Positions 23,492-35,678 of a stretch of DNA of 64,000 bases are shown here, piece after piece (the stretch's first letter is position 1; the number at the start of each line of letters is the position of its first letter). The translations under genes and the position numbers were made by a program. The stretch comes from Nageia nagi. Lineage: Eukaryota > Pinophyta. The notes below the pieces were generated by a model. It was not told the origin of the DNA, did no database searches, and was given only the letters and a program-made list of their open reading frames with translations. The stretch is taken from contig JBITNC010000002.1 in NCBI GenBank assembly GCA_050084985.1, positions 2,666,001-2,730,000 of the forward strand, in the 5' to 3' direction.

Positions 23492-24154
23492 CTAAACCTC
23501 ACCTCTTTTGAACTTTATGCTGGTGAGCTTTGGGATGAAAGGCTTTGGTTCCATCAAACAATAATTCTTGAAATCCATGTTATAAGTGGTGTTAAGCATA
23601 TTCATAGACATGAGGTTTTTGATTTCCAATTCTTCCAATAATAGCTCATTCTCTTCTAACTCACTTAGGATTGCATTAATCTCCTTCTTTTCTACATGAA
23701 CATCAAATTTTTTTTCATTATCTAACCTTACTCTCTTGTCCCCATAAGGAATTAAATAATGAGTGTAATCCATTACTAAATAACCCCTTATTTTTGCTAT
23801 GAATTCTCTAGATAGACATAACCCAAAAAGAGGAGGAAGTTCAACTACTACAATCTCTTGAGTGATAATCACAGAAGGACATTTATGTATCTTCAAAACT
23901 ATATCCTTGATAAATCCAACAATTTTAATTGGGGTTGAGTCTAACTGCAACACTCTTATGGATATTCTAGTGAGAGGTAGCCCCATTAGATCACATACTA
24001 CTTTAGGTTTGATGGTAGTGGTTGCTTTGGAATCAACTAGATAGTTATGTAGCACATACCCCTCGACATGTAAATTCATACAAAGAGTTGGTGGTTTATT
24101 TTTTTCCATCCTCGGATATTTGGATGTCTTAAACAAATTCAACACCCTTTCCAT
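23492..24154 (-). pseudogene. Element C aspartic protease region
   Basis: Open frame of 220 codons containing a retropepsin-like domain. VEGYVLHNYLVDSKATTTI is the active-site stretch, but the conserved D-S/T-G-A has become DSKA: Gly is replaced by Lys, which should abolish activity. Further on, LPLTRISIRVLQLDSTPIKI and VVELPPLFGLCLSREFIAK (flap and C-terminal part) are well kept. A Glu-rich linker (ILSELEENELLLEELEIKN) leads to the extra RNase H. In the intact family the protease would mature the polyprotein. Confidence 0.8.
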
Positions 24155-24369
24155 TACTTCATTTAATGCTATAAGAGATGCCCTTAGTAAATTGATTTTC
24201 CCAAGGATTTTTCAAGCATCAAATAAAGATATCTTTGAAGGGGATCTCTTTAATTCTTCCATAATATTGAAATCATGAATGACTAGAGGCTTACCTTTTT
24301 TGTTAGTAAACCTTTGTTGAAATTATTTAGTATCATCCCTCCTCTAATGCCTGGTGAGTGAGGGGAACC

Positions 24370-25892
24370 TTAAATTTCAAACCATCTGATCACTAACTTC
24401 ATCAACTTTAGGCATCTGTCTAGCTTCCAGAATTGAAAATTTATGAGGGTAACCTCTTTTGGGAGTGTCGTGTTTGTAGAATTGGGAGCTATATCGAGCT
24501 TCTTGGAGGTTACTGGATCATGACATTTTGAAGATTCAGCTCTTTTTTTTGGTATATTTGATGCATGAGGCCTCTTTGCAAACCTTATTTCTACAGTAAA
24601 AACACCTACATTGGGTAGGGTGAAATTCATCAAATTTACATTTTGACTCATGTCATCAGCCATGCTAGGTGGAGGAATTCCTCCACTTTTAGACAAGTAC
24701 TCTTGATATTGATATATAGAGCAAAAAGTTTATTCATGAGCATCATTTCAAGCCAAATGTAATCCTACTATCTATCTAAAAGAAGAAGCTTGATCTATAT
24801 CTTTTATTAACACATGCTAATTTTGAGCTTTTTCTATAGCTATATATGGGAATCTCCTAGCATTATTTTGTCTACTTAAGAGGGTGATCTGGTTTACCAT
24901 GTTCCTACACAAAGCTTTCAATTCTTGTATCTCACTTTGAGAGGAAGCTACCTGATTTATCCCTAACTAATGTGGGGCTAGTAGAGCCAGAGAAGCTCTT
25001 AGGGTAGGCAAGGCTAATGGGAATTATTAAGCTAGTGTAGGAGTACTAGCCAAAGGTAGGGCCATACAAATTACTGAAGTTCTTATTACATGGTTTTGTG
25101 GTAACATTGGAAAGTATGGCATTTTCATGTGGCTAGGTAGTTTTCCCATTGAAATGAGATAGGCTTTAGCAAACATTACTTATCTATAAACCTCCAAAAA
25201 AGTGGTTACTCTAAAATTTTGAATTTGCAAAGAGAGATATGGGGGAAAGGCTCTCAAATAATACATCAAAGCTTGGGATTTCTAAGACCTAATCAATACT
25301 AGAACCCTTTTCCAAGATTTTGGAACCTAATATTGAAATCTAGAATATTATCCTATTCATGTCTTTTGATAGAGGTGAATTGAGTTAGTAAGGAGAAAGG
25401 GGTCTCCTAATTCATTAAATTTAAGGATGAAAGGCCTACCAACTGAGCCCAGGAATTTATAGATCTGCTAGCAAAGCTTCTATACTAATCAAGAACCCTT
25501 CCCTTAAAAGATTATGCTAGCAATCTTACCATGATATCTTCATGCTAAATGTTATGGAGCTTAGCCAAACTGGCTATGTCCACATAGTGTTCATAGGCTA
25601 TCTTCTCCATGGTGGAATCAAACTCAGGTAAATTTTTAAATATATTTCCTAGGATATCATGTAATGTAACTAGAGCCAAAGGTACCCCATCATCCTAAGC
25701 CATTTTAGGAGGAGCAATCCCAATATGAAGGTCAAATGGTACTATTTTGAATAAAGATTCTAAAGTGTTGATACTACTCAAAGATTTAGACTTGATCATG
25801 GTCTTTGTTCTAAGAGTACCAAGCTCTTTAAAATTTGATACCTCTTTAGCTATTTTGGATTTTGATCTTGTCCACATAAACTCTAATATCAA
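24370..25892 (-). pseudogene. Element C gag region
   Basis: The first frame after the 5' LTR starts at about 25892 (MILEFMWTRSKSKIAKEV). Sequence down to 24700 reads as broken Gag-like protein in several frames, and 24370-24696 (MSKSGGIPPPSMADDMSQNV) is the Gag-protease linker. No intact zinc knuckle was found. Assignment rests on position before the protease more than on motifs. Confidence 0.55.
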
Positions 25893-25995
25893 CTAAAGAA
25901 TTTAGGTTTGGGGCATAGTATTGAGAACTATAAATCTACCTTAATACATACCATCAATATTGCTTCCATCAGAGTCATTAATGAAATTTTTTGGG

Positions 25996-26010
25996 TCCTT
26001 TGATAGAAAT
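25996..26010 (-). other. Element C primer-binding site, degenerate
   Basis: Next to the 5' LTR the minus strand reads TTTCTATCAAAGG, about 8 of 12 positions matching the Met-tRNA-type TGGTATCAGAGC. The match is weak, so the primer tRNA is uncertain. Confidence 0.4.
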
Positions 26011-27628
26011 TAAGCAATATATACACTCTTGGGCAATTCAACCAAAGTATATCATGAACAAGCTAACATAATAACCTGATCTATGGAGTAGGTCGATTCC
26101 TTATCCATTAGGTGCAGATGAAAAGAGAAAATTAACAAGAAAGAAACAAAAGAGGATAGAGTGTGAGAAATAAAATAAAAGAGATAGGGAGCAAGAGTAA
26201 AGCAAAAGGGGTAGATCACTAGTTCAGCATAGGCTTTCAAATAGCATGAAACCTTGGCAAGACTCTAGTGTAGTAGCCATGGTGTAAGCTTTCATTTTCT
26301 AAATTATTCTTTAGCTTAACTCTTCCATATAAGTAGACATAGTTATACCAACAACTTATTGTTATCATTTAGGAAATATCCATTACTTGCCACAATATAA
26401 CCAAATTAAAAATAATAACACCAAGTGTTGGATAAGAAAGGTCAAGATGGCATTGTATAACGGATAGAATAAAAGGTATTTGAAAAAAAATACAAGGGGC
26501 AATACTAGGAATTTTGACCCCTTTTTCCTATCTTTGACTAAATTTATACTAGGCTAGAGTAGTTATGAAAAGATTGAAACAAAATAGTTATAAAATGGCC
26601 CAAAGATTTTGGCCTTCTTTTAATAAACATCTAATTATCCCTACCACATGGCATTTTATTTCTAAAAATTAAAAGGTCTAAAACTATAACTGCCTCTAAA
26701 TTATGATGGGCATGCTTCTCAAGTACTATTTGAACTTGTATTACACTTATGAAAGGTTCTTTAATTGATTATGGTGATTCTAGAGTTTCTTTATCTTCCA
26801 ATGGTTGTTCTGAAGCCTTCTTGATTTTTGATACATGTTATAAAGTTATTTGGTGAAGTTTTACTTGGGTGGAGATTCCTTTTATTACATCTAACATCAT
26901 TGGTTTTTGAACCATCTAATTTGAAAGTTTTTTTATTTTTGTTAACGTCACTTCCTTTTTGCACCTTTGTAAGGTGAAGCAACTAACTTTGGGAGATTTT
27001 AGTCTTACTTGTGATGTCATCCTTCTTGGGACCCATTCTTTTGGAAAAAATGGATTTCGCTTTACTTTGTTGATGTTATATTCTTTCATGCTCCATAATC
27101 AACTAACTTAGCCACTAAAAAACTTTTAACACTATTTATTGACATCACTACTCGTAGGATCTAGTTTTAGATGAGCCTCTACTCTGCTGACATCACTTCC
27201 TTTTATACCTGGGAACACATAGTTGTCACAAAACTTTTAATACTACAACTTAACATCATTTCTCCTAGGGTCTAATTTTAGATGAGCCTCTACTTTGCTA
27301 ATGTCACTTCCTTTTATGCCCTAAAACACCTAGTCATTGTGAAACTTTTAACACTACTTGCTAACATCGTTACTCCCAGGGTTTGATTTTAGATGAACCT
27401 TTATTTTGCTAACATCACTTCCTTTTATGCCTTAGAACACTTAATCATCATAGAACTTTTAACACTACTTATTGACATCACTGCTCTTAGGGTTTGATTT
27501 TAGATGAGCCTTTATTTTGTAGACATCACTTGCTTTTATTCCTTAAAATGCTTAGTTGTCATGAAACTTTTAACACTACTTGCTAACATCATTGATCCTA
27601 GGGTCCAATTTTAGATGAGTCTTTATTT
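26011..27628 (-). repeat. Element C 5' LTR
   Basis: About 1.6 kb, starting taagcaatat (the tg of the left LTR mutated to ta). Bases 26011-26550 match 15011-15550. Then follows a segment missing from the left LTR and a 111-bp array. It stops at about 27628, 11 bases short of the end predicted from the array period, and element A leader follows. A minus-strand TATAAAT at 26542-26548 is a possible TATA box. Confidence 0.8.
26940..27628 (-). repeat. 111-bp tandem array in the right LTR of C
   Basis: The marker cttcc/cttgc recurs at 27196, 27307, 27418 and 27529 (111-bp steps), with more degenerate copies near 26950 and 27074. The next marker would fall at 27640, just past the truncated end. Contains at least one more unit than the left array. 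Confidence 0.85.
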
Positions 27629-28064
27629 GAAAAGTACAAACTTTTCACCATTTGGATCGTCAAACTTAAAAGATCTAGTCCACCTATCCTCACCTCATGC
27701 CTTCTTAGATAAGTCATGTTGCAAAATATTCATGTAGATGTGTTTATTTTAGAGGGTTGCTTATATCAATATTTGCATTTTTATTTGTATAAATGAAAAG
27801 CAAAACATGAAGTAAAGAGCATAAATAAAATATCATCCATTTAAAATTTGAAACATAAATGTCTAATGGGTTTTGTTTCTCAACCCCTAAAAGACATCTT
27901 TACATCATTTCTAATTTTACATAAGGAAGTAAATTGCATCATAACTTAAGATTTTAAGTAATAAGCATAAACATGCATCTTTTTAAAAGTTTAAGTACTA
28001 AGCATAAGCATGCATTAATTCCAAAATATTGCATAAGTTAACTTTGCATAAAGGATAAATATTA
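27629..28064 (-). other. Element A leader, third piece
   Basis: Begins gaaaagtacaaacttttcac and aligns with B from about 12163 on (gagaagtatagacttttcac). About 90 bp corresponding to B 12070-12160, including the inverted repeat, are missing between this piece and 15010. The end carries the same aagcatgcat words as B near 12500-12600. Confidence 0.82.
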
Positions 28065-28553
28065 TGATGGAATTAGTTCTACACTAATCCTTAAGGTCCA
28101 AGACTATAGGAAACTTAATCATTCAACATCTACAAGCTAATAACACCATTCACACAAGATAACACCAATATAAGTGGTTCCTCCCTCTTTGGGAGTACAT
28201 CCACAACTAGATCTCAATTCTCAAACTATGCACCCTCTTACTACAATTCCTTTCTCTCCTACACAAACTAATAGAGTAATCTTACTCAAAATCTAAGTGA
28301 TATTACAAGAGGAGAAGCCCTCTATTTATAGCATGAGAGCACCTCCCTAACCTCCCTTTAACCCAAGGGTAAGGTTAGGGTTACAATAAATATATTACCT
28401 AACTTTAACCTACCAACTAACCACATGGTAAGGTCAAAGTTTACATGATAAAGAATTCAATTAATCCCTTAAGGTATCTAAATATCCTTTAAGTGATTAA
28501 TTGAATTTACAAGGAGTTTAGATATTCACAATATTTCATTACAAATTCTAACA
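28065..28553 (-). repeat. Element D 3' LTR
   Basis: 489 bp. Followed inside by a purine tract (minus TAAGGTGGAG, 28554-28563). A long palindrome lies at 28454-28507. Confidence 0.93.
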
Positions 28554-29304
28554 CTCCACCTTAATGTAATATTGGGATAGAGCGTAGAAGAGAGAAGAGA
28601 GAGAGTAAGAGAGAGTTCTCCTCCATAGAGATACAAGCGGAGATGAGAACATTTACATATTTAAGAATCTTTTTGAGAGATAGTTTGAGACTCAATACAT
28701 TACCATTTGACAAAATGGTTTACAATACAATCATTAACCACAACTAGTTTCACTGTACATAGTAGTCGATCAACTTTAAGTTGACATGTGAGTCTCCATG
28801 AGCTTGCTTACACAAGGTGAGTAACATGCATTTCTAAAGAAGATTCTACATGCTACAAGCAACTCATGAACAAAATCAGTTAGATGCATCATATATTCAT
28901 TTTATTAATAAGAGAATCAAATAATGACATCTTATCAATAACTAATCAATGGTGCACTATAAGTCATCATGGAGATGCCAAGCCATCACTCATAGTCACC
29001 TGTTGTATATAGACATGTGTTGATTATTAATAGAGCATAACATATAGATGACTGTATAATGCCCAAAGACACATACCAGATCTTCTCATATGAATACTTG
29101 AACAATGAAACTGATTGATCAATTATATGCTCAAAAAATTGTACAACAAGTTTCTCATGCAGAGCAAACTTACCACAGAGGTATAAAATGTATAAGAAGT
29201 TCCTCACACAGAGCGAACTTACCATGGAGGTATATCATAATCAACACTATAAACAACAAAAATAAGGGCCTCTTAGAGGTGAATTTGTCATCACTAACAA
29301 AAGT

Positions 29305-32300
29305 TCAAACTTCACTCCGCCTTGAGGGCAACTTCACCAACCCGAGAGAATCCCTAAGCTTGCTGAACTGAGCTTCAAGAAGGGACTTGGTGAATAAATC
29401 AACAGAGTTTATAGTAGATGGACAATACTCCAAGTGTATGATGTCATCTAGAACCTTCTCCCTGATAAAATGGGCTTGGATTTCCACATGTTTGGTTCTT
29501 TGATGGAACACAGGATTCTTAGCCAAAGAGATAGCTAATTGATTGTCTGAAGAAATAAGAGATGGGCCATTTTGCTCATACCCAATTTCATTCAAAAGAT
29601 GCCTCAGCCAAATAGCTTCCTGGGCAACAACATACATGGCTTGATATTCAACTTCGGTGGTAGAAAGAGTCACAATAGGTTGCTTCTTGGAAGCCCAAGA
29701 GATAGCACCTGAACCAATGTTGAACACATATGCAGAGGTTGATTTTTTGTCATCTCTATCTCCCCCATAATCAGAATCTAAGAACCTGGAGAGAACAATC
29801 GAGGCCACTTTGGAATACTTAAGAGCAAGATCCTTTGTCCCTGCCACATACCTCAAGATTTGCTTAATAGCATTGAGGTGCTCAACATATGGTTTTTGCA
29901 TGAATCGTGCCATCAGATTCACTGCAAAGGCAATATCAGGTCGAGAGATAGTCAAATACAAAAGACTACCAATTAATTGCCTATAAGCTGTAGCATCAGC
30001 CAACTGAGAATTTGAGCTCAGAGATACAACAATTCCAAGAGAAATAGGTACTACAACATATCTACACTCCTCCATTCCAAACTTTTGCAAGATGTCTGAT
30101 ATATACTTAGATTAACTAAGATAAGTACAATCTTTGTGTTGGTATACTTGCATCCCAAGATAGTAATGTAATAGACCTAGATCAGTCATTTCAAATGTTG
30201 CCTTCAATTTGGATATGCACTCTTGGATGATTTCAACATTATTGCTAGTTATGAGAAGATCATCCACATAAAGGAGAATTAAGACCACGTATTTTCCTTG
30301 ATTGAGTACATAGAGATCTGAGTCAGAGAAGCACTTGGAAAAACCAATATCTACAAAGAATATTAAAATTTTCTTGTACCATGCTCTAGGTGCTTGCTTA
30401 AGTCCATACAAAGACTTCTTTAGCTTGCACACAAAAGACTCTTTACCTTCTAGAATAAATCCTTCTGGTTGATTCATGTAGATTTCTACATCCAAGTCAC
30501 CATTGAGAAATGCACTCTTGACATCAAATTGAAAAACTTTCCATATTTGAGCTGTAGAAAGAGCAAGGATTATCCTGATAGTAGGCATCTTGGCCACAGA
30601 AGCAAAGGTTTCCTCATAATCAATACCATATTTTTGAGCAAATCCTTTGGCCACTAACCTTGCTTTGTGTTTTTCAATTTCTCCATTAGAATTGTACTTA
30701 ACCTGGTATATCCATTTATTTTCAATCACATTTTTCTCATTAGGATAAGGAACCAAATCCCAAGTTTTATTTTTCATGAGCACCTCATACTCAACTTTCA
30801 TAGCTTCCATCCAACACTCTTGCTTGGAAGCTTCTTTGAAGGTTGATGGCTCATTCTTATTATCAATTTTGGTAAATAAAGATTTATTCAAGGTCATACT
30901 CCTTGTAATTCTCTGAGCTGGAGAATTTTGCTCTTATGGTGACTTCCCTACATTATCATCCAACCAATTAGGTGCAGGTGAAGAATCATCTAAATCAAAC
31001 ACCTCAGCATGAGAAGTCATATCCTCAGGAAGTTCATTGAACTTGACATTCCTAGAAACAAAGACTATTTTATGGGATGAGGAATAGAGCCTGTAACCTT
31101 TATGCTGATTATCATACCCCATAAAGATGCATTTTTCTGATCTTTTATCCAACTTCTTTCTTTTCTCTGAGATAATGAAGGCAAATGCATCACAATCAAA
31201 GACTCTAAAGTGTGAGATGTTAGGTTTCTTTCCTGTCCATGCTTCATACGGAGTTTTACCTTCAACTACTTTAGTAGGACACCTATTTAGGGTGTGAATA
31301 GCAGTGTGAATAATTTCACCCCATAAGAAACTAGGAAGGTTACCCAACATGCACCTTGCCATTTCCATAATGATTTGATTCTTCCTTTCAGCAACTCCAT
31401 TTTGTTGAGGGGTGTAAGGGATTGTGAATTGCCACTTGATCCCATGTTTAACATAATAGTCGTTAAACTCATTGCTATTATACTCACCCCCATTATCAGA
31501 TCTTAGCATCTTGATCTTAAAATCAGTTTGATTTTCAACAAGAGCCTTGAAGTCTTTAAACCTATCAAAAGTTTGATCCTTATGCTCAAGTAGATAACCA
31601 AATGTCATCCTGCTATAGTCATCAATGAAGGTCAGAACATAAGAAGCTCCCCCTAGAGACTTAGTTTGAAACGGACCCATCAAATCTAAATGCACAAGCT
31701 GAAGAGGATGAGTAGCCCAAGTTGCCTTATCTTTTTCAAACTTTTACCTATTCATCTTTCCTAGAATGCACCTTTCACATAGACCAATTATGGGTAAAAT
31801 ATTAGGTAAACCTTCCACAAGTTCTTGATTTTTCATATCTTGAATACTCTTGTGGTTAAGGTGCCCTAATCGTTGATGCCAAAGATTACCCTTTGAACAA
31901 ACATTTGTAGCAAGACACATCTTTGAAGGAACTTGATCCACAATATAAAGATCATCCTTTATTGATCCTTTCATCAAGGTGGCAAGTCCTTTCTTAACAC
32001 ACCAAGAGTGTGAGGTAAACTCAAATGAGTATCTTTTCCTTGTAATCTAAATTACAGAGATAAGATTCATCCTTAGTTTAGGCACATAAAAGACATTATC
32101 AAGAACCTTTCCATGAATCTTCACACTCCCTATTCCTTGAACATCAAGGATTGAATTATCACCTATCACAACTGCATCCTTTTTATACTTATGAAAGTTT
32201 TCAAACTTATCCTTTTCATAACACATGTGATTAGTGCATCCTGAATCAACAATCCAATCATTTGAAATAGTTTGAGTCACTGAGTAGTAGGCAACAGTAG

Positions 32301-33222
32301 CAGCATGCTTGTTCTTTTTTTTATTATTGAAATTTTTCACATTTGCATTTCTCTTTCCTTTTTTAGCAAATTTCTTTTTATGACAATCATACTCTTTGTG
32401 ACCAAAGATGCCACAAAAGTTACAATTTCCATCAAACTTTTCCTTAGGTTTTGGATTGCTTGAACGAGCTTTGTTATTCCTTTGCTTGAAGTTGCCATTA
32501 TTGTTGCCCTTTTTCTCATGCTTCCTGAAGGTAGATGAGGATTTGTTATCTTTGGATTTATAATGATTGAACTTCTTCTTGAAAGGAGTTTTGGTTGCTC
32601 CTAGAGCAATGTTATTATCCTTTGGAGAAAAGTTCAATATTTTCTTATTCAAAATTTCCTCATACTTCAGAAGGAGTTTAGAAAGGTTATCAAGAGAGAT
32701 GACATCTTCTTCATCATCGAGCCTAGTTTCCATAACCATGAAAAAGTTACTAAACTTTGTAGAAAGGATTTGAAGAATGATGAAGACCATGAACTCATCA
32801 TTGATCCAGTTGCACCCACAGCCAACTAGTTGTGTCCTGAGGTCAATGATTTTGTTCAAGTAAATAGAAGCACTTTCATCTTCACCTTGACGATATTGCA
32901 ACAACTTTTGTAAAATAGTGAACCTCCTTGAAAATTTTGACCCAAGGTAAATTTTATTCAGCCTATCCCAAGCTTCCTTTGCTAATGTTGAAGAAGAGAT
33001 CATGAGAAGTACATCATCTGAAACTGCACGATAAATCATTGAAGTTGCTAACTCATTCTTTGAGTTGTAGATTTCAAGAGCCTTCTCATCTGTAGGAGTG
33101 ACCAAGTCTTCATTAACTATCTGCCATAGCTTCCTTGCTTGTAACTCAGCTTTCATACGAGGTTCCCATATGCCAAAGTTGGAACTGTCTAGTATATGCT
33201 TGGGTATGAAGGTTTCAACCAT
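29305..33222 (-). pseudogene. Element D gag-pol polyprotein, one frame with four stops
   Basis: The best-kept coding region in the window: 1306 codons in one frame from ATG at 33222 (MVETFIPKHILDSSNFG), chosen over upstream in-frame ATGs because Gag homology starts there. Domains: Gag (SKFSRRFTILQKLLQYRQ) with zinc knuckle CNFCGIFGHKEYDC; protease DWIVDSGCTNHMC; integrase zinc domain LWHQRLGHLNHKS and CERCILGKM; integrase core LDLMGPFQ, MLRSDNGGEY, QQNGVAERKN with the catalytic triad intact; RT WIYQVKYNSNGEIEKHKARL, FLNGDLDVEIYMNQPEGF and YVDD intact; RNase H SDYGGDRDDKKSTSAY, TTEVEYQAM, SSDNQLAISLAKNP. The only breaks are stops at 32047-32049 (TAG), 31744-31746, 30934-30936 and 30112-30114 (TAA), each explainable as a former Gln codon. 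Confidence 0.93.
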
Positions 33223-34811
33223 TGCTACACAAAAGTAAATAAGCAAGAAGAATGAATAAATTTCCATAATTTGCCATCTATACAAATCATACATTGATAA
33301 GTAAACATATCCCACATGTGCAAACTTATAAACCAAGATCCGTAGAAGGATAAAGTTGAGGTTGTTTTCTTATATAGAATTAGGCCTTCACTTGGATGCC
33401 CGTAAAGTGGAGCCCAAGTACTACCAGTCTTCAACCAGTTCACCTTGGTTAGTAATATACTCTCTCAAGGAGAAGTACCAACTATTTTCCAAGGATCCGA
33501 TGTATGTTGGATCGGCCAGTTTAATTATCTTATTTAAGGTTTTCAAGTTTTCCTCCTAGGTTATTAGGATAATCCTTGAATGGACGTGTGGACATGTGGT
33601 ATCACTACACACATACCTGTCCACCTAATAGAGTTATGTCCAATCCAACAGAGGTCTTAGGGGCAATTAAGATGGATTTACCATCACATGGTTCTTCAGA
33701 CTAAAAAGGCTCCAGTCTACCTTGTCCTCCCCTCGTGGCTCCCCAAACAAGTCATGTTGTGGAAATGTACGTGCAGATATGTTCATTTTAGGGGTTACTT
33801 TCAATATTTTGCATTTTGCAAGTATAAAGCAATTATGCAAAAATATAAAGTAAAGTATTAAAAATATATCATCTATAAGAACTTGAAATATAAGAGTCTA
33901 ATGGGTTTGGTACTAACCCCTAAAGGACATTTTTACATTTTGCATACTTGCTCAAGTTCATAAATTCATTCAACACTTTAATGAATTTAAAAAGGCTAAG
34001 TCCTACTTAGCATTTAATCCATTCATTAATTTTTAAAAAAATTGCATAAGTTCTATACTTAGTATGAATTAATTTTTAAATGTTCTAAGTCCTACTCATG
34101 ACTAGTAAAAAGAAATGTCATAAATCACTTAGCAAAGAATGCTTAAGGTTTATTCATAACTTAACATTTAATGAATAAGTCCATTCATACTTGGCATAAA
34201 TCATGAACTCATAGACAATGCTTAAGTCCTACTTTAGCATTAGTTTAAGCATTTAGAGAATTAAAAAAAATGCATAAGTTAAGCATTAACAAACTTGACA
34301 TTTAATGACTTCAAAAAAGGCACTAAATTCTCCCCCTTCTTACTTAAAAAAGGCACTATAAGTATTTAATTTAAACTTAAAGAAAGAAAATTTTAGAAAT
34401 ACTTGATCATGTAGCTCCAAAAAATTTCCTTTTTTAGGTAAGAAAAATATCATGCTCATAAAACTTATGGAGAAAAGAGACTTTAATTTTTGGACAACCA
34501 CATCTTGCAAGAGGTAAGGTGTTTACCTATCAAAACTTTATGAGGATTGACTATCATGCTCAACAAAATTAAATTAGCCTCCTTTTTGAAAAAAAAAAAC
34601 TTCTACCCAACAAGGTTCGACTTCAAATAATTAATGCTTCTTACCAAAAAATTAAAGCATTAGAGAGACTTTGCAAAGAATACAAAAAAAATTTCCAACT
34701 CAAAAATTAATGCATTGTCTCTCATCCAACAAGAAGTTGTTAAAAAGTGTTATTTTTTTTTTTTAATGAAGAGAGGTAAAAAAAATGTTGATAGACATGT
34801 AAAAAAAAAAA
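33223..34811 (-). other. Element D leader, gag-proximal half
   Basis: AT-rich leader homologous to B 11636-13250. It includes a gtggacatg word (33588-33596) with a weaker partner (cctgtccac) and many poly-A/T runs. No reading frame seen. Confidence 0.7.
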
Positions 34812-35029
34812 AAAGGGGCACTGCCAAAGGCACAGTCGATGAGGGAGCAACATGAGGAGAAGGCTTAGCGAAGAGGCACAGCTAGATCAATAAAGGAAGG
34901 GGCTCCGCCAAGGGTGCAACTGGTGAGGGAGGAGGGAGAAGGCATAGCAAAGGCATGCATGACCACTATAGCCACCAAAAAAAAGGGGCCCATCTGGCGA
35001 GGGAGGAGAGAGAAGGCATAGCCCAGGCA
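34812..35029. repeat. GC-richer segment with about 73-bp repeat beside the Aux/IAA fragment
   Basis: Two copies of a ctggygagggaggagrgaga-like unit, also sharing aggcatgca, start near 34918 and 34991. Abrupt change from poly-A leader sequence at 34812. Origin unknown; may be part of the captured block. Confidence 0.55.
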
Positions 35030-35678
35030 TGCAGAGTTACAAGCAGAGATGAGGTTTTGTGGTAGCAATGGAGGAGGGGTTTCTATTATGGTGATGGGAA
35101 GGGAGGAGAGCGAACAGAATCTGAAGGCGACAGAGCTCTACCTTGGGTTGCCTAGGGCGAGGTCGCTGGTTCGATCCATGCCATCGGTGGATGAGCCAGG
35201 CTCTACCTCAGCTTCCTCTTTCGCCACTTCTGAACTTTGTTTGTTGAATCCTCCCCGGTGGGCTATGGTGGAGAAGAAACTTTTTCTTGACTATCCTGGG
35301 GAGGAAAACTTACCATCAGAGTATCCCTTCTAGGTGGTGTTAGGGAATTATCAGGTAAAGAAGTGGGGTTTTCCAAGGCTATGGAGAACCGAAAGGTGGG
35401 ATTTTTCAGGTAGTGGGTGTTTCTACGAAAGCCTTCACCTTCTCCTATGGCTGTCCCAGCCAGATCGGCTGATGTGGAGGCTTATAAAGCCAAGTTTAAG
35501 GGATAGATGGCATCGCCCAAGGGGGTTACACCTACATGGTAGGGTGAGCCAACTTTTGTCTCTGTGAGGGGTAACTCGAGTGGCAGGGGTGAAGCAGGAT
35601 GCTCTAAAGATGTTGGAGCCATAGATTCACAGGGGCAAAGCCAAACTATAGCAGAAGCCCCTGTCTCAAAATAGCAAG
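35030..35678 (+). pseudogene. Captured Aux/IAA auxin-repressor gene fragment inside element D
   Basis: GC-richer plus-strand sequence (antisense to D) that reads as the N-terminal part of an Aux/IAA protein. The open frame 35049-35333 contains LKATELYLGLP (35121-35153), the domain I/EAR repression motif (LxLxL) that recruits TOPLESS co-repressors. Further on, after a frame change, GFSKAMENRKV (about 35368-35400) matches the GFSE-type motif that follows domain I. SQGQSQTIAEAPVSK (near 35665) looks like the stretch just before domain II, and the similarity stops there: the GWPP degron and PB1 domains III/IV are absent. Frameshifts and stops show decay. Aux/IAA proteins repress auxin response in the nucleus; this fragment cannot do so. 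Recognition is from three motifs in the right order. Confidence 0.75.

Larger units (their letters stand above)
15011..27628 (-). mobile_element. Element C: Ty3/gypsy retrotransposon nested in the leader of A
   Basis: Minus-strand gypsy element with unequal LTRs (15011-15929 and 26011 to about 27628). The internal order from right to left is gag, protease, an extra RNase H, RT with its RNase H, integrase, then a long accessory frame. RT before integrase shows it is gypsy, and the second RNase H points to the Tat-like group (established for that group; assignment here is inference). The left LTR has lost about 590 bp, and the right end lost about 11 bp of LTR together with about 90 bp of element A. 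No target duplication can therefore be confirmed (left flank tctat). All frames are interrupted. Confidence 0.88.
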
